This document shows positions 1-6,500 of a DNA stretch of 8,574 nucleotides, in pieces (position 1 is the first letter of the stretch; the number at the start of each line of letters is the position of its first letter). The stretch spans positions 1 through 8,574 of the forward strand of contig RDXT01000595.1 in NCBI GenBank assembly GCA_004292985.1, in the 5' to 3' direction. Origin of the DNA: Bacteroidota bacterium. Lineage in GTDB: Bacteria; Bacteroidota; Bacteroidia; J057. The notes under the pieces are model-generated. The model worked only from the letters and a program-made list of their open reading frames with translations. It made no database searches and was not told where the DNA came from. Made by a program: the position numbers and the translations under genes.

Positions 1-174
1 GTACAGCTTCAGCGCGTCCGCATTGTGATCGGCGAGGGATTTAATAATTTCTGGATCGAGCGGAAAGAAGATTCCGAAGAGGAAGAAACCCCGGCTGAAA
101 CGCCCGCAGCAGAGGAAGAGCTGGCCTGGAACCACAACCTCGACGAAGAAGAAAACGCTGCTCCAGAGGAGTAA
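1..174 (+). CDS. 3' end of unidentified protein with acidic C-terminal tail
   Basis: An open frame runs from the first base of the window to the TAA at 172-174, giving 57 C-terminal residues; the start lies outside. The first ~22 residues are mixed and probably folded (QLQRVRIVIGEGFNNFWIER). The remainder is low-complexity and strongly acidic, rich in Glu, Ala and Pro, with 17 acidic residues in the last 38. No family is recognised; acidic tails of this kind occur on many unrelated proteins, so no function is inferred. The reverse strand also has an open frame here (9-215), but it encodes a serine-run protein, which is what one expects opposite GAA/GAG-rich codons. The forward frame is preferred because the next ~300 bases are AT-rich non-coding sequence starting right at its stop codon. 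Confidence 0.6.
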   Translation, partial: VQLQRVRIVIGEGFNNFWIERKEDSEEEETPAETPAAEEELAWNHNLDEEENAAPEE

Positions 175-208
175 ATTACCCCATTTCTAACAGGCATAAA
201 AAATAAAG

Positions 209-230
209 TAATCATGTAACTGCATGATTA
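209..230. repeat. Perfect inverted repeat, 8-bp arms, 6-base loop
   Basis: TAATCATG (209-216) and CATGATTA (223-230) are exact reverse complements around the spacer TAACTG. It starts 34 bases after the stop of the upstream gene. The arms are AT-rich and no T-run follows on the plus strand, so it is a poor intrinsic terminator for that gene; on the minus strand a T-rich stretch follows. It could be an mRNA 3'-end hairpin or a dimeric-regulator site. The repeat is certain, the function unknown. Confidence 0.6.
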
Positions 231-371
231 TCAATATTCACATGCAAAAAAGGACTCACTTTTATCTTCATTCTTTCCTGCCAAATAAATTATACGAATA
301 TTGTATATTTTGATAATATAAATATGCCCCTTACTTTAGTATTGCATTTAGGCATTACGCCAGATACAGAA

Positions 372-393
372 GCTAGGGGTTAGCTAGGGGTTA
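372..393 (+). repeat. 11-bp tandem direct repeat, two exact copies
   Basis: GCTAGGGGTTA occurs at 372-382 and again, abutting and identical, at 383-393, followed by GGG at 394-396. Each copy carries TAGGGG, which can pair with CCCCTA at 421-426. The duplication therefore gives the downstream stem two possible partners. The four G-runs (376-379, 387-390, 394-396, 411-413) also make this strand a weak G-quadruplex candidate, although one loop would be about 14 bases long. Confidence 0.85.
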
Positions 394-435
394 GGGTGAT
401 TCTCCCGAAAGGGATTGAGTCCCCTAATTTTTTTT
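385..435 (+). terminator. Terminator-like stem followed by T8, in the leader of the GlsB-type gene
   Basis: TAGGGG (385-390) pairs perfectly with CCCCTA (421-426), and after one A comes a run of eight T (428-435). The 30-base loop contains its own small hairpin, TCCC-GAAA-GGGA (403-414), with a GNRA-type tetraloop. The T-run ends 58 bases before the next start codon and lies about 210 bases after the previous stop. It may therefore end readthrough from upstream or act inside the leader of the GlsB-type gene. The large loop makes it a non-canonical intrinsic terminator, hence the moderate confidence. Confidence 0.4.
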
Positions 436-493
436 GGTAGAATACGTATATTAGGAACGGTATTTTCTCCTCAACCCTCAATCCCCAAGAATC

Positions 494-739
494 ATGGATC
501 TTCTGTATTACATCCTTATCGGCATCGCCTCCGGCTTTATTGCAGGCCAGCTCATCAAAGGCCGCGGATTTGGCGTCGTGGGCAACCTCATTGTGGGCGT
601 GATCGGCGCAGTGATTGGCGGCTGGATTTTCCGCAGCCTCGGCTTTTATGCCGGAAGGGGGATTGTGCCCTCCCTCATCACCTCTGTGCTGGGCTCTGTT
701 GTGCTGCTGTATGTGGTAAATCTGATCCGCCGCTTTTGA
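494..739 (+). CDS. GlsB/YeaQ/YmgE family stress-response membrane protein
   Basis: This 81-residue, very hydrophobic protein matches the transglycosylase-associated (Transglyc_assoc) family in length and pattern. It has three membrane segments, roughly residues 3-19, 27-46 and 56-77, rich in small residues. The first contains the family-typical IGIASGFIAGQLIKGRGFG stretch and the second GNLIVGVIGAVIGGWIF. It is predicted to sit in the inner membrane. Members such as E. coli YeaQ/YmgE and enterococcal GlsB are associated with general or envelope stress, but the biochemical activity is not established despite the family name. The ATG at 494 is chosen because the hydrophobic segment begins immediately and the length fits the family; no Shine-Dalgarno is visible, as usual in Bacteroidota. 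A terminator-like structure precedes it and DnaA-box-like repeats begin 5 bases after its stop. An overlapping frame at 415-786 is rejected. Confidence 0.9.
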   Translation: MDLLYYILIGIASGFIAGQLIKGRGFGVVGNLIVGVIGAVIGGWIFRSLGFYAGRGIVPSLITSVLGSVVLLYVVNLIRRF

Positions 740-743
740 AATA

Positions 744-775
744 TGTGGATAACCTGTGGATAGTCCTGTGGAAAA
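744..775 (-). promoter_or_regulatory. Cluster of three DnaA-box-like 9-mers
   Basis: On the minus strand, 744-752 reads TTATCCACA, an exact match to the strong DnaA box. 755-763 reads CTATCCACA (one mismatch) and 767-775 reads TTTTCCACA (one mismatch). All three have the same orientation, with starts 11 and 12 bases apart, about one helical turn, so bound proteins would sit on one face. The cluster fills the convergent spacer between the GlsB-type gene and the acetyltransferase gene, next to an AT-rich stretch at 794-810. Three boxes could form part of an origin, a DnaA-titrating or reactivating site, or an unrelated repeat. The motifs are seen directly; the DnaA link is inference from the known consensus. 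Confidence 0.5.
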
Positions 776-798
776 ACTGTCAGTAACTTTCCCTTTTT
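770..798 (+). terminator. Weak terminator-like hairpin after the GlsB-type gene
   Basis: GGAAA (770-774) pairs with TTTCC (788-792) around a loop that holds a further three-base match, ACT/AGT, and T5 follows at 794-798. It lies 31 bases after the stop of the GlsB-type gene, in the convergent spacer, and overlaps the third DnaA-box-like motif. The short AT-rich stem makes it a weak candidate. Confidence 0.25.
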
Positions 799-800
799 AA

Positions 801-1328
801 TTATACGAAAACGGACATCACGTAATCCTGTTCCACAAGGTCCTTCATCACAAATCCGATGGTGCCGCTGATGGCAAATCCTTGCCTCTGGTAAAAGCGG
901 ATGGCCGCTTCATTCTGAGGCCAGGCTGTGAGCCACACGATTTTTCGCTGCTCGGCGAGGGCGGTATCGAGCGCGTGGCGGATCAGTTGCCCGCCGATCT
1001 GTTTGCCCTGCCATTCTTTGAGGACATATAGCCGCTGGATTTCGAGCTTCGGAACATCAGCAGGCAGGCAGTCCGGATTGCGCCCGCGCCGCAGTTTCAT
1101 ATACGCCACGGGTGTCTGACCCTCTTCAACCAGAAAAAAGGTACAGTCCTCTTCCTCCATTTCCCGCGCGATAACTTCGGGGGTAAATGCACTTTCGGTA
1201 TAATCAACAAAATTCTGGTCGGAGTGATAGGAGGCGTAGGTATCCCAAAAGGTACTTTTGCCCATTGCTGCCAGCAGCGGAACGTCTTCCCTGCCTGCCC
1301 TGCGGATATGTGGTGTATGCGCAATCAT
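801..1328 (-). CDS. GNAT family N-acetyltransferase
   Basis: This 175-residue cytoplasmic enzyme is expected to transfer an acetyl group from acetyl-CoA to an amine. The GNAT core is visible: strand beta4 LEIQRLYV at residues 95-102, then the acetyl-CoA pyrophosphate loop WQGKQIGGQLI (106-116), a Q-x-x-x-x-G-G variant of the Q/R-x-x-G-x-G/A motif. Motif B follows, WPQNEAAIRFYQRQGF (136-151), with the usual Asn and the F-Y pair. The N-terminal half, with a Phe-x-x-x-Tyr stretch and later DYTESAF (42-48), resembles PaiA-type polyamine or small-molecule acetyltransferases. The substrate cannot be read from sequence. It lies 30 bases downstream of the histidine kinase gene on the same strand, so some readthrough is plausible, but a perfect -7 promoter element sits 4 bases before the ATG, suggesting its own, nearly leaderless transcript. 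The start at 1328 fits the family length. Confidence 0.9.
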   Translation of the reverse strand: MIAHTPHIRRAGREDVPLLAAMGKSTFWDTYASYHSDQNFVDYTESAFTPEVIAREMEEEDCTFFLVEEGQTPVAYMKLRRGRNPDCLPADVPKLEIQRLYVLKEWQGKQIGGQLIRHALDTALAEQRKIVWLTAWPQNEAAIRFYQRQGFAISGTIGFVMKDLVEQDYVMSVFV

Positions 1329-1332
1329 TGCG

Positions 1333-1340
1333 CAAAGATA
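1333..1340 (-). promoter_or_regulatory. Bacteroidota -7 promoter element before the acetyltransferase gene
   Basis: Read on the minus strand, this is TATCTTTG, an exact match to the TAnnTTTG -7 element used by the primary sigma factor of Bacteroidota. Only four bases (CGCA) separate it from the ATG at 1328-1326. Transcription normally begins a few bases after this element, so the mRNA would start at or next to the ATG and be leaderless or nearly so. The matching upstream (-33) region falls around the stop codon of the kinase gene, where there is a T-run but no clean TTG. An 8-base motif with two free positions can occur by chance; its placement raises confidence. Confidence 0.45.
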
Positions 1341-1358
1341 GGACTCCGGCCCGAAAAA

Positions 1359-3455
1359 TCATTTGCGGGGCATGTGGCGGGCAATTTTCCGGTACAGCTC
1401 GCGCGGGTGAAAGGGCTTGGATGCATAATCATTCATTCCGGCGGCGATCACCTCCGATTCGATCTCGATAGACGCGGCAGCCGTAAGTGCAATGATCGGA
1501 ATCCGGCTTTTGGCATCGGACCGCAGGCGGATATGGCGCACCGCCTCATAGCCGTCCATCACAGGCATCTGCAAATCCATCAGAATCAGGTCGAATGTGC
1601 CGGCCTCCATTTTTTCCAGCGCAATGAGCCCATTGCCAGCCACATCAACGTCAGCCTCCCATTTAGCCAGAAATTTACACGCAACCTTCTGATTTACAGG
1701 GTGATCTTCGACCAGGAGGATCCGCACCCCGCCCAGGCTGCTGAAGTCCGTGTCTTCTGAAGGCAGCTCATGCACAGAGGCCTGGGCCACGGCCAGCGGG
1801 AGCAGGAGCGAAAATGAAAAAGCGGAGCCTTTGCCCTCCTCACTTTCCACGACCAGAGAGCTGTTCTGAAGTTCGAGCAGCCGCTTGCAGATGGTCAGTC
1901 CCAGGCCGGTGCCTCCATATTTTCGCGTAGTATCGCTGCTGGCCTGGGTGAAACTTTCGAAAATCTGCCCAATGCTTTCGGGAGCGATGCCGATACCTGT
2001 GTCGGTTACGGTAAACAGAATTTCTGCAGCATCTTCCATTTTCAACACCAGCCGGGTGCTGAGCGTTACCTGCCCCTGGTGCGTAAACTTGATGGCGTTG
2101 CTGACGAGGTTGCTCAGGATCTGGCTGATCCGCGTGGGGTCGCCCAGCACGGTTTCGGGCAGCGAAGGGTCATTGTCCAGCACCAGGGTAATGCCTTTTT
2201 CCTCCGCTTTTTGACGCTGGGAGCGGGCGATCTGGTCTGTGATGCCCGCCGGGTTGATTTCGATCTGCTCAAACTCGATTTTTCCCGCTTCGATTTTGCT
2301 GTAATCCAGAATATCGTTGATGATCACAAGCAGGTTTTCAGCCGAAAATTTCAGTGTGCTCAGGCTGTCGGTCTGGTCTTCGCGGGGATTTTCCTGCAGC
2401 AGCAGGTGGGTCAGGCCGATGACGGCATTCATGGGCGTGCGGATCTCGTGGCTCATCACCGAAAGGAAGTGTGAGCGTGACCGTGCCGCATCTTCCGCTT
2501 TTTCGCGGGCCTCTACCAGGGCGCTGATGTCGGTAATGGTACCAATAAAGCGGACCGGCTGGCCCTCTTTGCTCCATTCGATCACCTTTCCCCTCGAAAG
2601 CACCCAGATATAGACACCACTTTGGTTGATAAGGCGCTGTTCTACCCGGTAAAAATCGTCTTCCCCCATAATATGCCGCTGAATGGCAGCCGTTGTGGCA
2701 GCGCGGTCGTCGGGGTGCACCAGGTAATCCCATTCTTCTACAGGGGGAGTGCCTGCCAGCGGGTCATAGCCCAGCAGTTTGAGCCAGGAAGGGGAGACAT
2801 ATGATTCGCCCGTTGCATAATTGACATCCCATACTCCATCCTGGCTGTTGGATACCGCATAGTCCCAGCGCTCTTCACTGATCCGGAGACGCTCTTTTTG
2901 CCGGGTGACTATCTTTAGCTCTTCGGTCAGCTGGGCTTCTTTTTTCTGTACTTCCTGGGAGTTGCGGAGACGGTCTATGTTGGCAAAGTAAAAGACAAAA
3001 ATCGAAGTGAGGGTTTGAATCAGGAAGGCGCTTGAATTTGTCAGCGGGTGCTCCACAAACAACATCAGAAACAGAGAACCCACAAAATACCACAGCAGAA
3101 AAATGACCAGCAGGCGGGGTGTCCGCAGCGCATAGGAGCAGAGGCAGACACCTATGATAAGGCCGACCGAATATTCCGGATTCAGCTGGTTGGCGTGCAG
3201 GGAAAAGAACATCCAGGTAACGGTCGCCATAAAGCCGAGAAAAGCCAGAAATTCGGTGTATGGCTGAAATTTCCTTACATAAGACAATCCCGCCAGCAGC
3301 GCCAGAATCACACTTACCCCCATCCGCACCATCGGATAATGCTCCTGATCTGCGTCATAGCGAATCAGTACCAGCCAGGTGCCAGGTATAACAAGCGCGC
3401 CAATCAGCAATGTGAGGCGGAGAAATCTCTCATATTTCACAGAAGGTATAGACAT
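1359..3455 (-). CDS. Hybrid sensor histidine kinase (6 TM, PAS, HisKA, HATPase_c, receiver)
   Basis: This 698-residue inner-membrane signalling protein autophosphorylates on His and passes the phosphate to its own receiver. Domains in order: about six membrane segments in residues 11-159 with no recognised sensor fold; a coiled coil at about 160-195; a PAS/PAC domain at about 195-315 (ERWDYAVSNSQDGVWDVN to FIGTITDIS); HisKA with SHEIRTPMN, phospho-acceptor His336; HATPase_c with the N box NLVSNAIKF (Asn453), G1 DTGIGI (485-490) and G2 GGTGLGL (514-520). The receiver spans about 577-695, with acidic pair Glu583/Asp584, phospho-acceptor Asp627 in LMDLQMPVMDG, Thr658 and Lys680. All catalytic residues are present, so it should be active. 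There is no Hpt domain and no DNA-binding output, and no partner regulator lies in the window. It is divergent from the secreted BNR protein. The ligand is unknown. Confidence 0.95.
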   Translation of the reverse strand: MSIPSVKYERFLRLTLLIGALVIPGTWLVLIRYDADQEHYPMVRMGVSVILALLAGLSYVRKFQPYTEFLAFLGFMATVTWMFFSLHANQLNPEYSVGLIIGVCLCSYALRTPRLLVIFLLWYFVGSLFLMLFVEHPLTNSSAFLIQTLTSIFVFYFANIDRLRNSQEVQKKEAQLTEELKIVTRQKERLRISEERWDYAVSNSQDGVWDVNYATGESYVSPSWLKLLGYDPLAGTPPVEEWDYLVHPDDRAATTAAIQRHIMGEDDFYRVEQRLINQSGVYIWVLSRGKVIEWSKEGQPVRFIGTITDISALVEAREKAEDAARSRSHFLSVMSHEIRTPMNAVIGLTHLLLQENPREDQTDSLSTLKFSAENLLVIINDILDYSKIEAGKIEFEQIEINPAGITDQIARSQRQKAEEKGITLVLDNDPSLPETVLGDPTRISQILSNLVSNAIKFTHQGQVTLSTRLVLKMEDAAEILFTVTDTGIGIAPESIGQIFESFTQASSDTTRKYGGTGLGLTICKRLLELQNSSLVVESEEGKGSAFSFSLLLPLAVAQASVHELPSEDTDFSSLGGVRILLVEDHPVNQKVACKFLAKWEADVDVAGNGLIALEKMEAGTFDLILMDLQMPVMDGYEAVRHIRLRSDAKSRIPIIALTAAASIEIESEVIAAGMNDYASKPFHPRELYRKIARHMPRK

Positions 3456-3494
3456 CAGGAGAAGTGCTTTTACAGATATGAGTTAAGGCAGCAG

Positions 3495-3526
3495 CATGCA
3501 AAACACAATTAAGATTCATGCACAAC
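3495..3526. repeat. Spaced direct repeat, possible operator pair
   Basis: CATGCAAAAC (3495-3504) and CATGCACAAC (3517-3526) match at nine of ten positions, and their starts are 22 bases apart, about two helical turns. This spacing is typical of sites bound cooperatively by a regulator on one DNA face. The repeat is seen directly; the binding role is inferred. Confidence 0.35.
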
Positions 3527-3536
3527 CTTACGCGAA

Positions 3537-3550
3537 AATGAACATTCATT
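3537..3550. repeat. 6-2-6 palindrome, possible operator
   Basis: AATGAA (3537-3542) and TTCATT (3545-3550) are exact reverse complements around CA. The element sits 38 bases before the ATG of the BNR protein, close to where a promoter is expected. It is short enough to arise by chance in AT-rich DNA. Confidence 0.3.
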
Positions 3551-3588
3551 CCTAACTTACATTCCCAAACCCTAAAACTACCTGATAT

Positions 3589-6500
3589 ATGGCTACCCGT
3601 AGTCTGTGTACTGTCATAAAACTATGTTTCTGCCTGCTGATCCTGCTTCCGGCAGCAGCCATTGCCCAAAAGAAGCCCAAAAACACCCCGGTTTTACCCT
3701 CTGCTACGCTGAATTATCCTGATTCGCTGTACAAAGGGCTGAATATGCGCCTGATTGGACCTTTCAGAGGCGGGCGATCGGCTGCTGTAACAGGTGTGCC
3801 TGGCAAACCCAACCTGTTTTACTTCGGATCCACCGGCGGTGGTGTGTGGCGCACCCGTGACGGCGGTTCTTCCTGGGAAAATATTTCGGATGGCTTCTTC
3901 GGCGGCTCAATCGGGGCTGTGGCGGTGAGCGAATACGATAACAATGTGCTCTATGTCGGCGGCGGCGAAGAAACCGTGCGCGGCAATGTCTCTTTTGGCT
4001 CCGGCATGTGGAAGTCTGAAGATGCGGGCAAAACCTGGAAGGACATCGGCCTCAAAAAATCGCGCCACATTTCCCGCATCCGCATTCACCCCAGAAACCC
4101 GGAACTGGTCTATGTGGCAGTCATGGGCGACCTGTTTCAGTCTTCGGAAGAGCGTGGGGTGTATCGCAGCAAGGACGGCGGCAAAACCTGGGAGCGTATC
4201 CTCTTTGCCAATGCCGACGCGGGCGCGATAGACCTGATTATGGACCCGGCCAATCCCCGGATTTTGTACGCAGGTACCTGGCGTTTTCGCCGCACCCCCT
4301 ACGACTTCAGCAGTGGAGGCGAAGGCTCCGGTCTGTGGAAAAGCACCGACGGCGGCGACACCTGGACAGATATTTCCCGCAAGCCGGGCCTGCCCAAAGG
4401 TACCCTGGGGATCGTGGGCGTAACGGTATCGCCGCTGAATTCCAACCGCGTGTGGGCCATCATCGAAGCCGAAGACGGCGGCGTATTTCGCAGCGACGAT
4501 GCCGGTGATACCTGGCAGCGGGTCAACGAATCGCGCGACCTGCGCCAGCGCGCCTGGTACTACAACCGCATCTATGCCGACACCCGCGATATCAACACTG
4601 TCTATGTGGTGAATGTGTCCTACCACCGCTCCAGCGACGGCGGACGCACCTTTGAGGAATTTAATGCGCCCCACGGCGACCACCACGACCTGTGGATTGA
4701 CCCCAATGACTCCCAGCGCATGATCATCGGCGACGATGGCGGGGCACAGGTCAGTTTTGATGGCGGCAAAAACTGGAGCAGCTACCTCAACCAGCCCACC
4801 GCACAGTTTTACCGCCTCGCTACCGACAACTTTTTCCCCTACCGCATCTACGCCGCCCAGCAAGACAACTCCGCGATCCGGATTTTGCACCGCAGCGAAA
4901 ACAATGCGATCACCGAGCGCGACTGGGAGTCGAGCGCCGGAGGCGAGAGCGCACACATGGCCGTGGACCCACAGGACCCTGAAATCGTATATGGTAGCAG
5001 CTACGGCGGTTTCCTCACCCGCGTGAACCACCGCACCGGAGAACTGCGCGCCATCAATGTCTGGCCCGACAACCCCCTGGGCCACGGTGCCGAAGGGATG
5101 AAATACCGCTTTCAATGGAATTTCCCGGTCTTCTTTTCGCCCAATGACCCGGATAAACTTTACGCCTGCTCCAACCAGCTGCATGTATCCACCGACGAAG
5201 GCCAGTCCTGGCAGATCATCAGCCCCGACCTTACCCGGAACGATTCATCCAAACTCAAAGCTTCGGGCGGCCCCATTACCAAGGACAACACGGGCGTGGA
5301 GTACTATTGTACCATTTTCGCTGCTGCCGAGTCGCCCCTGGAACCCGGACTGATCTGGACCGGTTCCGACGATGGCCTGCTGCACATCACCCGCGACGGC
5401 GGCAAAAACTGGGAAAAGGTAACTCCTCCCGATATGCCCGAGTGGAGCATGATCAACAGCATCGAAGTGGATCCTTTTGTAAAAGGAGGTGTATATGTAG
5501 CAGCAACCCGCTATAAATCAGGCGATTACCGTCCGTATTTATACAAAAGCAAAGACTACGGAAAAACCTGGACCCAAATCGTCAACGGAATTGCGGAGGA
5601 GCATTTTACCCGCGTGCTGCGTGCCGATCCCCGGCGTGAGGGCCTGCTGTATGCCGGTACCGAAAGCGGGATGTACATTTCCTTTGACGATGGTACAAGC
5701 TGGAAGGCATTTACCCAAAACCTGCCCATCGTACCCATTACCGATCTGCATATCAAAAACGACAACCTGATTGTGGCAACCCAGGGCCGCTCGATCTGGA
5801 TCATAGACGATCTTACGCCCCTTCGCCAGCTTTCGGCGCAGATAGCAGGCAGCTCGCAGCACCTCTACACCCCCCTGCCCAGCTACCGCATGGAGGGCTA
5901 CCTCGGCGACGAGTATGACCCCGCCCGCGCCGGAACCAACCACCCCGGCGGTGTGATGGTGCATTATTACCTCAAAAAACGCCCTGCCGACAGCACAGAA
6001 CTGGCCCTGGTCTTCCTTGAGCAGGACGGCGGCCTGATCCGGCGTTTTTCCTCCAAAGACCCCAAAACTAAGGGTGTATTTGCCAAAACCACTCCCGGCC
6101 TCAACCGCTTCGTCTGGGATATGCGCTATGAAGGTGCCAAACGATTTGACGGCATGATCACCTGGTTTGCTGAGCTGCGCGGCCCGCGTGCCCTGCCCGG
6201 TACCTACCGCGTGCGCCTGGTCGTAGGCAAAGACTCGATGGAGCAGACCTTCGAAATCCTCAAAGACCCACGGGTAGGTGCTACGATGGCCGATATGCAG
6301 GCGCAGTTCGATTTTCTGATGAAAGTCCGGGACAAACTGACCGAAACCCACGAGACCATTGAAAACATCCGCAGCACCCGCAACGACCTCAATGGCCTTT
6401 CGAAACGGATCGAGGGAGAAGTCAGCTACAAGCCCATTGGCGAGCAGATTCACCACATTGACTCCGTGATGAGCGACGTGGAGAAAAAGCTCTACCAGAC

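Larger units (their letters stand above)
175..493. other. AT-rich intergenic region with hairpin, tandem repeat and terminator-like stem
   Basis: This 319-bp spacer separates the truncated first gene from the GlsB-type gene. No reading frame in it looks like a gene. Its first two thirds (about 175-360) are markedly AT-rich compared with the flanking coding DNA. It contains a perfect inverted repeat at 209-230, an 11-bp tandem repeat at 372-393 and a stem plus T-run at 385-435, each listed separately. Weak resemblances to the Bacteroidota -7 element (TAnnTTTG) are visible as TATATTTTG at 304-312, one base too long, and TAGTATTG at 337-344, one mismatch. Neither has a well-spaced -33 partner, so no promoter is called. 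Confidence 0.7.
3456..3588. other. Divergent promoter region between kinase and BNR-protein genes
   Basis: These 133 bases must hold the promoters of both the kinase (minus) and the secreted BNR protein (plus). No TAnnTTTG element is seen on either strand; the closest is TAGGGTTTG on the minus strand (about 3563-3571), one base too long. Two repeat elements listed separately, a spaced direct repeat (3495-3526) and a 6-2-6 palindrome (3537-3550), are candidate regulator-binding sites. Confidence 0.6.

Noticed and set aside
9..215. 68-aa Ser-rich minus-strand frame at the left end
   Set aside because: Serine runs are the direct antisense of the GAA/GAG/GCT-rich acidic tail on the plus strand.
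744..775. Calling the spacer the chromosomal origin
   Set aside because: Only three boxes are present, there is no neighbouring dnaA, dnaN, gidA or parAB gene, and genome skew cannot be seen from this window. It is reported as a box cluster only.
415..786. 123-aa plus-strand frame overlapping the GlsB-type gene
   Set aside because: It runs through the terminator-like stem and the DnaA-box repeats and has an Arg/His/Cys-rich composition. The frame at 494-739 gives a clean family match instead.
1224..1760. 178-aa plus-strand frame opposite the acetyltransferase and kinase genes
   Set aside because: Antisense of two well-supported genes, including the conserved receiver domain; no recognisable motif.
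3048..3512. 154-aa plus-strand frame opposite the kinase N-terminus
   Set aside because: Gln/Arg/His-rich composition typical of the antisense of membrane helices; no start context or motif.
3907..5184. 425-aa open frame on the minus strand inside the BNR-protein gene
   Set aside because: It lies fully opposite a gene with signal peptide and eleven Asp boxes. Its product is an Ala/Val/Gly-rich low-information sequence, as expected for the antisense of GC-balanced coding DNA, and shows no domain.
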